From: Natronosalvus hydrolyticus
GTDB lineage: Archaea > Halobacteriota > Halobacteria > Halobacteriales > Natrialbaceae
NCBI GenBank assembly: GCA_025517525.1
Contig: JAOPJZ010000004.1
Span: forward strand, 124,001 to 188,000
Reading direction: 5' to 3'
Length of the DNA: 64,000 nucleotides
The position numbers and the translations under genes were made by a program. Position 1 is the stretch's first letter. Each line of letters begins with the position of its first letter. Below, piece by piece: positions 16,721 to 26,800 of the stretch. The notes beneath the pieces are model-generated. The model was given only the letters and a program-made list of their open reading frames with translations. It had not been told where the DNA came from and did no database searches.

Positions 16721-17143
16721 TCAGTCGTCTTCTTCGTCCGCCTCGTCATCGTCGTCTGCCGCCTCCTCGAGCGTGCCTTTCAGGGCGGGAATCGTCGAAG
16801 CCAGTTCGCCGACCTGTTCGCCAGCACCGGAGATGTCGGTCAGCGCTTCTTCGACCGCCTCGATTTCGGCCTCGAGGTCGTCGGCGTCCTCGAAGGCGTC
16901 TGCGCGCTCGCCCATGGTGTACCACTTTTTCGCGTCGCGGAGGTGTTCTTCGGCGTCACCCGCATCGAGAGCGGATTTGAGGCCGTTGAGAACGCCCAGC
17001 ACGTTCTCGGCGTCGGTTTCCCAGATGTCATCGGCTGCTGGCAGCGCATCCCAGGCATCGGCGAGCGAGGACTCGACATCCGAACGCATCTCGTTCGCGG
17101 CTTCCCCGAACAGTTCGTCGTCATCAAGTGAGGATTGGCTCAT
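16721..17143 (-). CDS. DUF5790 family acidic coiled-coil protein
   Basis: The product has 140 residues. The start MSQSSLDDDELFGEAANEMR and the helical segments DVESSLADAWDALPAADDIW and LKSALDAGDAEEHLRDAKKW match a haloarchaeal family known as DUF5790. The C-terminus is a run of Asp and Glu. It is probably an all-helical soluble protein; its role is unknown. A TATA-like box on the minus strand (plus 17168-17175, gttaaaag) is about 28 bases before the ATG, so the mRNA is likely leaderless. Confidence 0.65.
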   Translation of the reverse strand: MSQSSLDDDELFGEAANEMRSDVESSLADAWDALPAADDIWETDAENVLGVLNGLKSALDAGDAEEHLRDAKKWYTMGERADAFEDADDLEAEIEAVEEALTDISGAGEQVGELASTIPALKGTLEEAADDDDEADEEDD

Positions 17144-17473
17144 ACACCTCTCTTCTCGGGCACAGGGGTTAAAAGATAGCCCGAAAGTGAAAGTGAAATC
17201 TTACGGTATAGACGCTCTCAGAGCAAAATAGCACCCTCATTTCGAATGAGTTTCACAATTGTTGTATACGGTTTACATATCTACCGCGACGCCATCTTGG
17301 AATAGAGTGTGCAATGACGTTCACTGGCTACTATGGCTGTGTGAACGAACTACTCGAATGGCGAGTGTGTTGAACGAACGGGAACTTTCGAGGAGAGATA
17401 GTATTGTATATGGCCCACACTAACACATCTCGAGCGAACTGCGATCGAGATGCGGACACAGAAAGCAGTCTCC
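17144..17473. other. intergenic region, promoter only
   Basis: Besides the TATA-like box of the DUF5790 gene (17168-17175), I see no gene, long repeat or strong hairpin in these 330 bases. The composition is more AT-rich than the flanks. Confidence 0.5.
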
Positions 17474-17827
17474 CTATCCGATCGTAAGTACCCGATCCGA
17501 ACTTGTCACGACCTCGAGTAAATCGGTCATCGTCGAAATGGGACACAGTTCGCTCCCCTCGTCGTTTCGAATCTCGAGGCAGGTGCCACAGGCGAGCAGT
17601 TCACCGCCTGCATCCACGAACGCCTCCATGCGGTCGCGGACGTCGAACTGTTCACCTTCGATTACTTCCGCCTCGACGCCTTCGCCGAGGAGGAACGCCG
17701 AGACGTCTTTGCCGTCCTCGAGGGCGGTAATGCCGAGTCGAAACGCGTTCCAGACCCGTTCGGGATCGCTCGTTTCGACGACGAGTCCGAGCGTTTCGAC
17801 GCCATCTGTTCGTGATTCCTGGACCAT
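17474..17827 (-). CDS. DsrE family protein (sulfur-relay type)
   Basis: The product has 117 residues. The fold features are GLVVETSDPERVWNAFRLGI, FLLGEGVEAEVI and DAGGELLACGTCLEIRN, ending with the short hydrophobic strand TMTDLLEVVTSSDRVLTIG. The CGTC site is where DsrE/TusD-type proteins carry a persulfide. DsrE proteins move sulfur between partners, but small archaeal members have no fixed role, and no sulfur gene is adjacent. The ATG at 17827 has a minus-strand TATA-like box near 17851-17860. Confidence 0.75.
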   Translation of the reverse strand: MVQESRTDGVETLGLVVETSDPERVWNAFRLGITALEDGKDVSAFLLGEGVEAEVIEGEQFDVRDRMEAFVDAGGELLACGTCLEIRNDEGSELCPISTMTDLLEVVTSSDRVLTIG

Positions 17828-17894
17828 GGTTGTGTTTTATAGCCCCAATACTGATAAAACTATTGACCCAGATTTGCAACGACGGGAACCCGTC

Positions 17895-18287
17895 TCACTG
17901 ACGTACCGACTCGAGGACCATCAACGGATAGCCGTCTTCCATCTCCATGCGGGTGACGACCTCGATTCCCTCGTATTCGATGACGACTTCGACCTCGAGA
18001 AATCGACCCGTGAGTTCCGTGTACGAGGCGGTCGATTCCTCGAGCGCCGCGGCGAGAACGTCCCGCTGGACCTCGACGGTGACCGACCGACAGTGGGGCT
18101 GGTTTTCGATTGACTCCTCAATTGCCCGCTCGAGGCTGTCGGCGCTCTCGAGACTGAGCGGCGTCCCGGCGAACTGGTGATACAGGGAACCGAATTTGAT
18201 GCCGGCTTCGAAACACGCCTGTTCGACGTCCATCGGTGGTCTGGAAGCGTTCGACGGCGAGTCGCCGGCGTCCGAATCGGGTGACAT
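17895..18287 (-). CDS. archaeal dihydroneopterin aldolase family protein (MptD-like)
   Basis: The product has 130 residues from the ATG at 18287. ACFEAGIKFGSLYHQFAGTP, VEVQRDVLAAALEESTASYT and ELTGRFLEVEVVIEYEGIEV with the C-terminal DGYPLMVLES fit the archaeal family PF04038 (MptD, the former DUF372). MptD cleaves 7,8-dihydroneopterin to 6-hydroxymethyl-dihydropterin in pterin cofactor biosynthesis. The N-terminal 20 residues are a haloarchaeal acidic extension. No other pterin gene is adjacent. It is divergent from the small membrane protein gene. Confidence 0.75.
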   Translation of the reverse strand: MSPDSDAGDSPSNASRPPMDVEQACFEAGIKFGSLYHQFAGTPLSLESADSLERAIEESIENQPHCRSVTVEVQRDVLAAALEESTASYTELTGRFLEVEVVIEYEGIEVVTRMEMEDGYPLMVLESVRQ

Positions 18288-18424
18288 ACTCGAGTGTTCG
18301 ACCCTGGCGACGTGACCGTTGCGGTCGCGAGCGCTGTGATAGCAAAATCGAACGAATCGACCGGTTCGGGAATGCGGAGAGTTCACCATTTATATCCGTG
18401 TTTGGTCTCGTTTTCGTGGTACAC

Positions 18425-18658
18425 ATGGGAGTACTCGACTCGTTTGGAACACTCGCAAGCGCCGTGATCGCCGCAATCGTCATGCTCGCGTTCTCGATAC
18501 TCAGCCTGTTCGTGATGGTGTTCATCGTCGACGTGGCAGCGGCGATCGGCAATATCTCGCCCGCGGACGACTACGTCATCCTCAGCGCATCCATCATCGC
18601 AGCGGCCGCCATCATCGCCGGCAGTACGGGTTTTGCCACCCCCGAAGAGGAAGCGTAG
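18425..18658 (+). CDS. small two-helix membrane protein
   Basis: The product has 77 residues from the ATG at 18425 (MGVLDSFGTLASAVIAAIVM). The two long hydrophobic segments are AVIAAIVMLAFSILSLFVMVFIV and YVILSASIIAAAAIIAGS, and the tail is short and acidic (PEEEA). A TATA-like tttatat at 18389-18395 lies about 33 bases upstream. The family is not recognised with certainty; such proteins are common next to pterin or regulator genes in haloarchaea, without a known job. Confidence 0.6.
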   Translation: MGVLDSFGTLASAVIAAIVMLAFSILSLFVMVFIVDVAAAIGNISPADDYVILSASIIAAAAIIAGSTGFATPEEEA

Positions 18659-18923
18659 GGATCGCCCCGACGGGAGATTGACGCGGCGCAGTGGCGACCC
18701 CTCGAGTGCACCCCTCGCTGGAGTGAACCGGTCGATTCGACCGGCGTGAAGGCGTTCGGTCGTTGTAAACAACGCTAACTACTCGACTTTTAGTTTTGTA
18801 TCTATTTACTATTGAGAGCATATTCAATGATGGCAGACGCAAACGTCACGAGCGACTCGTCGAAAACCGGAGAGGTGAGCAGTGTTTCCAAGTGTTAATA
18901 TTCCTGTAGTATGAGAAACCGTT

Positions 18924-20807
18924 ATGAGCGAGTCTATCGAGACCGACGTCCTCGAGGAACTGGCGCGGCTGCCGACGATGGCACACCCGACGGTGAGCCC
19001 CAACGGCGACGAAGTCGCCCTCTACTACGACATTTCGGGTCGCAACGAACTCCACGTCCTCGACGTCGAAACCGGCAACCTCGAGCAATGGTCGACCGGC
19101 GAGGTCCCGCGAAACGCCCGCTGGTACGTCTCCTGGGGAGCCGACGGGGACCGCGTGTTCTTCCACCTCGACGACGACGGCAACGAACAAAACCACATCT
19201 ACGCGCTGTCTCGAGACGGGGCGGTCGAATCGGTCGTCGAGATGGACGGCCAGGTGGCAATTCAGGACGTCGGCGACGACGGCGAAACCCTCGTCCTTGG
19301 CTCCTCGCGAGACGGCCAGATGAACCTGTATCGCCACGACCTCCCGAGCGGCGAGACGACGAAAATCACGAACTACGAACGCGCCGCTGGCGGCGCGACC
19401 ATCTCACCCGACGGCGAACGCGTAGCGTTCACGACCAATGAATCGGATGACTACAACAACAAGGACGTCTACGTGATGGACGTCGACGGTTCGAACCCGC
19501 GAAACCTCGAGATCGGTGACGACGGTGCAGAAGCCGGCGCGGACGACTGGAGTCCAGACGGCGAGCGACTCCTGGTGAGCGACAACTCCGCCGACCTCGG
19601 ACGCGCCGGAGTCTACGACCTCGAGAGCGAGACGGTCGAGTGGTACGGCACCGGCGAGTTCGAGGAGAGCGCCAGCGCGTTCCTCCCCGACGGCGAGCGA
19701 ATCCTGGTGATGCGAAGCCGTGACGCGGTTGCCGTCCCCGTCGTCTACGACCTCGAGACCGGCGAAGGACGTGAGTTCGACGTTCCAGAGGGTGTCGCCT
19801 CGCTGGGTGGCCACGGCCCCGGCACCGTCGTCATCGACGACGACCGCGTGCTACTCCAGCACACGACGCCAACGAGCCGATCCGAACTGCTCGTTTACGA
19901 CCTCGAAACCGACAGCTACGAGACGTTGCTCGAGGCCGAGTACGGGCCGTTCGACCCCGAGGACTTCGCCGACGCCGAGTATCTCCGTTTCGACTCCGAT
20001 GGAATTCCGAAAACAACACAACGCGCCGTCGAACACGACCCCTACGACGAACTCGAGATCGGGGCGCTGTTTTACGATTCGGGCGAGCGATCGTCACCGC
20101 TCATCGTCAACCCCCACGGTGGCCCGCGAGCACGAGACGTCAAGCGCTTCAATCTCTATACACAGGTGCTCGTCTCACAGGGCTTTTCGGTGCTCCAGAT
20201 CAACTACCGCGGCTCGACCGGCCGCGGCCGCGAGTTCGTCCGCGAACTGTACGACGACTGGGGCGGAGCCGAACAGGGCGACGTCGCCGTCGCCGCCGAA
20301 GCCGTCCTCGAGCGATACGACTGGCTCGACGAGGACCGAGTCGTCATCTTCGGGGGCTCTTACGGTGGCTACTCGGCGTACTGGCAGATGGTCCAGTATC
20401 CCGAACTGTACGACGCCGGCGTCGCCTGGATCGGGCTCACCGACCTCGAGGACATGTTCGAGAACACGATGCCACACTTCCGCACCGAGTTGATGGAAAC
20501 CTACCTGGGGACGCCCGAGGAGAACCCCGACCTCTATCGCGAACGCAGTCCTGTCACCCACGTCGACAACGTCGACGCGCCCCTGTTCATCGTCCACGGC
20601 GTCAACGACCGTCGGGTTCCCATCTCACAGGCTCGAATCTTCAGAGAGGCCCTGCTCGAGGCGGGCTACGAGGAGGAAGAAACTGGTGAGGGGTTCGAAT
20701 ACGAGGAACTCGGCGAGGAAGGGCACGCCTCCTCGGACCAGGAACAGAAACTCCGGATGTTCGAACTGCTCGCTGACTTCCTCGAGCGACGCGTGAGCGA
20801 CGAATAA
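18924..20807 (+). CDS. S9 family (prolyl oligopeptidase-type) serine peptidase
   Basis: The product has 627 residues. The N-terminal beta-propeller (about 20-370) shows WD-like repeats such as ISPDGERVAF and WSPDGERLLVSD. The C-terminal alpha/beta hydrolase domain begins around PLIVNPHGGPRARD and has the nucleophile Ser in FGGSYGGYSAYW, the Asp in IVHGVNDRRVP and the His in ELGEEGHASS. This is the acylaminoacyl-peptidase/S9C arrangement, a cytoplasmic enzyme that cuts short or N-acylated peptides. No signal peptide is seen. The ATG at 18924 has the expected N-terminal length. It is followed by a convergent acidic gene. Confidence 0.9.
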   Translation: MSESIETDVLEELARLPTMAHPTVSPNGDEVALYYDISGRNELHVLDVETGNLEQWSTGEVPRNARWYVSWGADGDRVFFHLDDDGNEQNHIYALSRDGAVESVVEMDGQVAIQDVGDDGETLVLGSSRDGQMNLYRHDLPSGETTKITNYERAAGGATISPDGERVAFTTNESDDYNNKDVYVMDVDGSNPRNLEIGDDGAEAGADDWSPDGERLLVSDNSADLGRAGVYDLESETVEWYGTGEFEESASAFLPDGERILVMRSRDAVAVPVVYDLETGEGREFDVPEGVASLGGHGPGTVVIDDDRVLLQHTTPTSRSELLVYDLETDSYETLLEAEYGPFDPEDFADAEYLRFDSDGIPKTTQRAVEHDPYDELEIGALFYDSGERSSPLIVNPHGGPRARDVKRFNLYTQVLVSQGFSVLQINYRGSTGRGREFVRELYDDWGGAEQGDVAVAAEAVLERYDWLDEDRVVIFGGSYGGYSAYWQMVQYPELYDAGVAWIGLTDLEDMFENTMPHFRTELMETYLGTPEENPDLYRERSPVTHVDNVDAPLFIVHGVNDRRVPISQARIFREALLEAGYEEEETGEGFEYEELGEEGHASSDQEQKLRMFELLADFLERRVSDE

Positions 20808-20884
20808 TCGCGGTTTTCGAGACGCGTCCTTCGGTCAGGAACGCATTGTCCCGCCTCAGTTCCCGTTGTACCGCCCCGAGTCCG

Positions 20885-21376
20885 TTAATTCGTCCCCTCG
20901 GTCCCGAACACGTCGTTGGGCAGGCGGACCGACGTCGGACCCGAACCGCGTAGCTCGAACGATGGGTAGCTGTCCGTTCGTGTCTCGAGGTCAGCGAAAA
21001 ACAGTTGCACGCCGCCCGTATCGGCGGCCTGGGGCTCGGATGGCGACGTCTCGTCGACTGCAAACGAGACGTCCAGTTCAGTCCAATCAGGCGTTTCCTC
21101 GTCCGTGGCCGGCGTCGCTTCGACCGGTTCGACGGTCTCGCTCTCGAGCGCTCGAGCGGCGTCCGCGAGGTCGGCGAACAGGTCGCTGGCGAGGGTGTCA
21201 TCGCCGTCGAGTTCCGTATCGGTGGTCGGCGTGTGGTCCGGTTCGACTGTCGCGTCGGTTTCTGCCTGGGTGATAATGTCTTCTGGCGTCTCGATACCGA
21301 ACGCCTCGAGTACGGCATCCGGGTCCGGCTCGATCTCCGGAAACAGGTCGTCTGTCGTGTCGGTGTCGTTCCCCAT
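20885..21376 (-). CDS. acidic conserved hypothetical protein
   Basis: The product has 163 residues from the ATG at 21376. The N-terminal part (DLFPEIEPDPDAVLEAFGIE) is followed by an acidic Thr-rich linker, and the C-terminal 60 residues are more ordered (WTELDVSFAVDETSPSE, VQLFFADLETRTDSYPSFEL, TSVRLPNDVFGTEG). No motif, metal site or membrane helix is seen. Codon use is like that of its neighbours, which supports a real gene. The family is not recognised. Confidence 0.55.
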   Translation of the reverse strand: MGNDTDTTDDLFPEIEPDPDAVLEAFGIETPEDIITQAETDATVEPDHTPTTDTELDGDDTLASDLFADLADAARALESETVEPVEATPATDEETPDWTELDVSFAVDETSPSEPQAADTGGVQLFFADLETRTDSYPSFELRGSGPTSVRLPNDVFGTEGTN

Positions 21377-21513
21377 ACCCACCCTGTGAACAGCTACCAC
21401 TATGGTTACGATCCGATTACCGATCGGTTGGCAGCCCCTTCCGACTGACAAACGACACGTTCGGGCCGTCTCGAGCGCAAGGATTTACTGCCTCGAGGGT
21501 CTGAACGGTGATA

Positions 21514-22227
21514 ATGACACAGGTGCGGATCGCATTGTTGAACGCCGCCTACGACGGCGAAGAGACCCGGCGGAACTTTCGACGCGAACTCGACGCCTCG
21601 CTCGCTGAGTTCGACATTACCGACGGCGAGCTACCCGAGACGTTCGCTTACGACGGCGTCGTCGTCACTGGCTCTCGAGCGTCGGTGTACTGGGACGAAG
21701 ACTGGATCGAACCGGCAAAAGAGTGGGGACGTGAGGCTATCGACCGCGGGGTGCCGTGTCTCGGTATCTGCTGGGGTCACCAGTTCCTCGCCGACATCCT
21801 CGGCGGCACTGTCGGCGACATGGGCGAGTACGAAGTCGGCTACAGCGAGATCGAACACACCGGAGACGCCCGGCTGTTTGAGGGTATCGACCGTCGATTC
21901 ACCGCCTATACGAGTCACTCCGACGCCGTCCTCGAGCTTCCGCCCGGTGCCACTCCGATTGCCGAAAACGCCTATTCGAACCACGGCTATCGCCTCGAGC
22001 ACGTCTTTGGCGTCCAGTTCCACCCCGAGTTCGATCAAGCGACGATGCACAAACTGCTCACGAACAAAGAACTCGAGGAAGAAACGCGCGAGCGCCTCCT
22101 CGCTGAGTTGACTGACAAAAACCACGCCAAAACGCGGCCCGCAAGCCTCGTCTTCGAGAACTTCACCGAGTACGTCAGGGAACTGCGAGCGGCCAGGGGT
22201 TCCGAGACACAAGACGTTTCAGCGTGA
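21514..22227 (+). CDS. class I glutamine amidotransferase-like protein
   Basis: The product has 237 residues from the ATG at 21514. A GTG two codons earlier is possible, but the TATA-like gatttact at 21482-21489 is about 28 bases before the ATG. The nucleophile Cys is in CLGICWGHQFLADILGG and the His in FGVQFHPEFD, so a full GATase1 triad is likely. The domain order resembles stand-alone GMP-synthase-like amidotransferases. It may release ammonia from glutamine for an unknown partner or hydrolyse gamma-glutamyl compounds. No synthetase is adjacent. Its substrate cannot be given. Confidence 0.8.
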   Translation: MTQVRIALLNAAYDGEETRRNFRRELDASLAEFDITDGELPETFAYDGVVVTGSRASVYWDEDWIEPAKEWGREAIDRGVPCLGICWGHQFLADILGGTVGDMGEYEVGYSEIEHTGDARLFEGIDRRFTAYTSHSDAVLELPPGATPIAENAYSNHGYRLEHVFGVQFHPEFDQATMHKLLTNKELEEETRERLLAELTDKNHAKTRPASLVFENFTEYVRELRAARGSETQDVSA

Positions 22228-22349
22228 CGACCTTTTCTCGAGTTCGACTCCCTATAACGACCAGTGCAACCCGAACATGTTCACGGTATTCCCAACTACT
22301 TAGATTCTGCGCGGTCGTTTAGACTACCCCACATATAGCTGTGAGTGTA

Positions 22350-23528
22350 ATGAACCATTATCGCTCGAGCGACGAACGGACGGTTTCGCGTCGACGCTTG
22401 TTGTCGACGGTTGGCGTCACTGGACTGGCTGCACTCGCTGGCTGTACGTCTCCGACGCCGCAACCCGATACCGGAAACGATGCCGCGACACAGTCGGCGG
22501 GAAGCAACTGGCAGGGAAGCGACGCGACGGACGTCGAAACCGACCACCCTTACACCTCGCCACCGGAAGTTTTCGACCTCGACGAAACGAACGGGGACGT
22601 TACCCTCTCGACGGTAGCCGCACGCCACCAGTTGCTCGGCGACGAAACGAGCGGTGGCCCATGGGAACTCCCCGAAGTGTGGGCGTGGAAAACCGCCGAC
22701 GGCGAGCCAAGCGTGCCTGGCCCGATCCTCCGCGTGACCGAAGGCACGGAGATGGAGATTACCTACGACAACACCAATCACACCCGCCCACACACGTTCC
22801 ACGTCCACGCCCTCGAGAAGAGCTGGATGGACGACGGTGCGCCGACGACCACCGGTCAGCAGATTGCCGGCGGCGAGACGGGGACCTACGAGATTACCGC
22901 AAACGTGCCGGGAACGCACCTCTATCACTGTCACTTCCAGACCCAGAACCACCTCGATATGGGGATGTACGGCATTCTTCGTGTCGACCCGGTCGATTAC
23001 GAGCCACCGGACAAGGAGTTCTTTATGACGGTCAAAGACTGGGACAGCCGTCTCTCGGCTTCGATGGCCGGCGGCGATGTCGACTTCAGCCACCGCGACC
23101 GGAATCCCGACGTATTCACCGTCAACGGCCGGGCAGCACCCTACAGCCTCCACCCCGAGGAAGGCTCCCCGATGATCGTCGAACAGGGCGACCGCGTTCG
23201 CGTCCACCTCGCCAACAACGGTTACGAATCGCACTCGATGCACACCCACAATCACCGGTTCGAAGTCGTCGAGAAAGACGGCAGCGTCGTCCCCGAAGCG
23301 GCCCGATATAAAGAGGACGTCGTCCCGCTTTCCCCCGCCGAACGGAAGACGCTCGAGTTCACCGCCGATGCCGACCCCGGCATCTACGCGATGCACTGTC
23401 ACAAAGTGAACCACGTGATGAACGGCGAGCGATATCCCGGCGGGATGCTCAGCGGTATCGTTTACGAGGACGCCCTCGAGACCGAGCAGTTCGCCGGTTT
23501 GATGGCGAACGCCGGCTACGAGGAATAA
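22350..23528 (+). CDS. Tat-exported lipoprotein multicopper oxidase
   Basis: The product has 392 residues from the ATG at 22350 (a GTG at 22341 is an alternative). The N-terminus has a Tat signal (SRRRLLSTVGVTGLAALAGC) ending in a lipobox Cys, so the protein is probably lipid-anchored outside. Two cupredoxin domains are visible. Copper ligands include HTFHVHALEK, LYHCHFQTQNHLDMGM, HSMHTHNHRF (HxxHxH) and MHCHKVNHVMNG with a later Met. This fits two-domain multicopper oxidases of the haloarchaeal type, related to laccase and nitrite reductase. The substrate is unknown. It is not next to denitrification genes. Confidence 0.85.
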   Translation: MNHYRSSDERTVSRRRLLSTVGVTGLAALAGCTSPTPQPDTGNDAATQSAGSNWQGSDATDVETDHPYTSPPEVFDLDETNGDVTLSTVAARHQLLGDETSGGPWELPEVWAWKTADGEPSVPGPILRVTEGTEMEITYDNTNHTRPHTFHVHALEKSWMDDGAPTTTGQQIAGGETGTYEITANVPGTHLYHCHFQTQNHLDMGMYGILRVDPVDYEPPDKEFFMTVKDWDSRLSASMAGGDVDFSHRDRNPDVFTVNGRAAPYSLHPEEGSPMIVEQGDRVRVHLANNGYESHSMHTHNHRFEVVEKDGSVVPEAARYKEDVVPLSPAERKTLEFTADADPGIYAMHCHKVNHVMNGERYPGGMLSGIVYEDALETEQFAGLMANAGYEE

Positions 23529-23597
23529 GCGAGCGAAAACGGCACCCTCGAGCCAACCCGAGCCGAGCTATTTGTTTCGAGACGTCCAAGCGATGCT

Positions 23598-23735
23598 ATG
23601 GGCGAACGAGCCTGTTATCGAACTAGCTGTCAATCGTGTGCCGCTATCGTCACGATAGTCGACGAGACGTGCCCTGACTGTGGCAGTCACCTCGAGTGTC
23701 ACGAATCGGAAGCGACCGACCTCGAAGACCACTGA
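23598..23735 (+). CDS. 45-residue zinc-finger micro-protein
   Basis: A small frame below usual gene-finder limits: MGERACYRTSCQSCAAIVTI, then VDETCPDCGSHLECHESEAT and DLEDH. The pattern CxxxxCxxC followed by CPDCG and a further Cys/His pair is that of haloarchaeal CPxCG-type zinc micro-proteins, which are known to be abundant and expressed in Haloferax. The frame uses haloarchaeal codons and ends before the hairpin at 23760-23788. The function is probably binding to a protein or nucleic acid. It follows the multicopper oxidase gene by 69 bases. Confidence 0.65.
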   Translation: MGERACYRTSCQSCAAIVTIVDETCPDCGSHLECHESEATDLEDH

Positions 23736-23759
23736 CGACGCTCGATCACTTGTTGTGGT

Positions 23760-23788
23760 CACGGTAGTCGAACGAGGACGCTACCGTG
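23760..23788. terminator. inverted repeat between convergent genes
   Basis: cacggtag (23760-23767) and ctaccgtg (23781-23788) form an 8-base stem with a 13-base loop. It lies between the zinc micro-protein gene and the convergent dehydrogenase gene and may terminate either transcript. There is no clear T run. Confidence 0.35.
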
Positions 23789-23791
23789 GAC

Positions 23792-23869
23792 CCTCGAGTC
23801 ATTGAGCTACGATTGCTCCTCGAGTCATTGAGCTACGATTGCTCCTCGAGTCATTGAGCTACGGTTGCT
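23792..23869. repeat. 26-base tandem repeat, three copies
   Basis: The unit cctcgagtcattgagctacg + attgct is at 23792-23817 and 23818-23843, and with one change (g for a) at 23844-23869. The third copy contains the last codons and the TAG stop of the dehydrogenase gene (minus strand). The other two copies would give the same Glu-Gln end and stop downstream. There are no spacers, so it is not a CRISPR. Confidence 0.9.
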
Positions 23870-26800
23870 CCTCGAGCGCGTCCGCCAGCACCTCTATCGG
23901 TGTCGGCGGCTCCTCGCTCGCTCCGGGTCGGTCGCCGAGTTGGGTTCTACAGGACGCGCCGGGGGTAACGACGCGGTCGCCGTCGCTCGCCGACACCTGG
24001 TCGTACAACACGTCAGCGATGGCCTTGCTCATCGAGTAGTGTTCGGCCTCGTAACCGAAACTGCCGGCCATCCCACAGCAACTCGAGTCGAGCGGGTCGA
24101 CCCGATAGCCAGCCCGGCGAAGGACGCCGACTGCGTGGTGGTCTTTTGCGTGAGCCTTCTGGTGGCAGTGGCCGTGATAGACGAGGTGGTCGTCGGGCAC
24201 GTCGAAGTCGATCTCGGCGTCGAGGTCGAAACGGTCCAGGTACTCACAGATTCCGTAGGTGCTGTCGGCGACGGCGTCGACGTCGTCCCCGGCGAGCAGG
24301 TCGCGGTAGTCCGACTGCACCATGACCGCGTCGGAGGGCTCGAGCAGGATCACGTCCCAGCCGTTCTCGACGTACGGTGTGAGGCCGTCGACGGTCCCAC
24401 GAGCCTTCTCGCCCGCCACGTCGAGCATTCCCTTCGAGAAGGCGGGCCGGCCGACGTCGCGGGGAGTGGCAACCTGCACGTGGACGCCTGCGGCCTCGAG
24501 GACGGCCAGCGCCGCCTCGCCGGCCTCGGGATACTCGTGGTTGGTGTAGACGTCGGGGAGCAACAGCGCTCGGCGGGCGGCCTCGCTTTCCCGAACGGCC
24601 GGTACGTGGTCGGCAGTGCGTTTGGCGAACGTCCGGCGCTGAAATTCCGGGAGGTCGCGTTCGGCGGAAATCCCGAGCGCCTTCTCGGCGAGCAGGTCGG
24701 TACCCGGTAGCGCCGACAGCCAGTTCGAGACGGGTGCGGTCGCGCTGCCGAGGGCCGCCAATCGATCGAAGTTCGCGAACACCCGATCCCGAAGCGAAAT
24801 CCCGTTTCGCCCGTGGTACTCGTGGACGACCTCGGCTTTCAGCTTCGCCATGTCGACGCCGCTGGGACAGTCGTGTTTACAGCCCTTACAGCCGATGCAG
24901 AGGTCGAGCACCTCCTCGACGAACTCGTCGTCGAACTGTGTTTCGGGGTCCAGTTCGCCGCTCATAGCCCCCCGGAGCGCGTTCGCTCGCCCGCGCGTCG
25001 AAAGGATCTCCTCGTGGCTGGCACGGAAGGTCGGACACATCACGCCGCCGGTGGTCGACTGGTCACCCCGGCAGCCGCCACAGCCGTGACAGAGTTCGGC
25101 CATGCCCTGGAAGCCGTTGTCCTCGTCCCACTCGAGAACGGGATCGAACCCGGCGTCGAACGCGTAGTCCGGCCCGAAGCGGTGGTTCTCGGTCATGTCG
25201 GTCGGGTCGTCGTCCCGAAAGACGACCTGGCCAGGGTTCAAGAGCCAATCCGGGTCGAAAGCGGTCTTGAGTTCCTGGAACGTCTCCCAGAGCGGCTCGC
25301 CGTAGAGCTTGCGGTTCCACTGGGTTCGCGCGCGACCGTCGCCGTGCTCGCCCGAGACCGAGCCGTCGTACTCGACGACGAGGTCGGTGACGTCGTCGGC
25401 AATCGACTCCATGTCATCGAGGCCCACCTCGGTTTTCGTGTTCACCAGCGGTCGGATGTGAAGGACGCCGGGGCCGGCGTGGGCGTAGAAGCTGGCGTAC
25501 GTGTCGTGGTCCTTGAGGATTTCCTGGAAGTCGGCGACGAACGCCCGCAGGTTCTCGGGCGGGATACCGGTGTCCTCGATGAAGGCGACGTGTTTCTCGT
25601 CGGTCGTTCGCGAGAGCAAGATCGGGAGCCCCGACTTGCGGAGTTTCCAGATCTTCGCCCGCTCGGCGTCGTCGTAGGCCTCGACCGCGTCGAACGCGAA
25701 GACATCCGCGCCGGTCACGGTCCGTTCTTCTTTGGCGACGGGGGCCTGCTCGGTATCGACGGTCGGGCAGCGGTCTGCCACCAGGTTCGCCACCTTTTGT
25801 TTCCCTTCGGCCACGTCCTCGGCGTAGAACTCGACGATCAACACGGCGGCCGTTCCGTCCGGCAGCAGTTCGGTCGTTGGGGCGAACTCCGCTGTATCCC
25901 GTGCGAGATCGATCATCACGTCGTCGATCACCTCGAGGGCGGCCGGATCATGCTCGACGATGGGTTCGACATCGTCCATCGCCTCGAGTACCGACTCGTA
26001 GGCCAGCAAGACCATGCTCTTCTCGGCCGGCACCGGTTCGAGTCCGACCGTCGCTTCGGTGACGATGGCGAGGGTTCCTTCGCTCCCACACAGGAGTTTC
26101 GCGAGGTTGATCGTCCCGCCGTCGGCGTCAGGTTCGCCGATTCCGCGTTCGGCCCCTGTGGCGTCCTCGACCAACCAGTCGAGGTTGTACCCCGAGACGT
26201 TGCGTTTCAGGTCGGGGTACTGTGCTTCGATCAGGTCCCCCTGTTCCTCGAGAATCCGGGCGACCTCGGCGTATATCGCCGCCTCGAGGTCGTCGCCCTC
26301 GGCGAGTTCCGGGAGGTCCTCCAGGGTGACTTCGCCGAAGGTAGTGACGGTGCCATCTGCGAGGACGACTTCGACGGATTCGACGTACGCGTCGGTCTTG
26401 CCGTACTGGAGGGAGTGTGCGCCCGTCGAGTTGTTGCCGATGGCGCCGCCGAGTGCACTCTTATCACCCCAGGCGGGGTCGGGCGCGAACTTCAGGTCGT
26501 GTGGCGCGAGCGCCTCGTTGAGCGAACCGAGGTAGATTCCCGACTGGACGCTGGCCCGTCGACCCTCGGGGTCGACCTCGAGGACGCCGTCCATGTGCTT
26601 CGTGAAATCCAGGACGACAGCCTCGTTGACCGTCTGGCCGGCGAGGCTCGTGCCGCCGCCGCGAGGTAAGACGGGAATCTCGTGGTCGGCACAGTAGGTG
26701 ACGACCGCAGCGACGTCGTCGGTCGATTTCGGGAAGACGACCGCGATAGGCGTCATCTCGTAGATGCTCGCATCGGTCGCGTACAGCTGTCTCGAGTAAC

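Noticed and set aside
18829..18900. 23-codon frame before the S9 peptidase gene
   Set aside because: Short, with no motif, and codon use is not distinct; it may be debris. Not enough to call a gene.
23792..23869. Possible CRISPR array (three 26-base repeats)
   Set aside because: The repeats are directly adjacent with no spacers and include gene-end codons; no cas operon is near.
24813..26669. 618-codon open frame antisense to the FAD dehydrogenase
   Set aside because: High-GC antisense shadow: the opposite strand carries clear FAD and Fe-S motifs, and this frame has no domain character.
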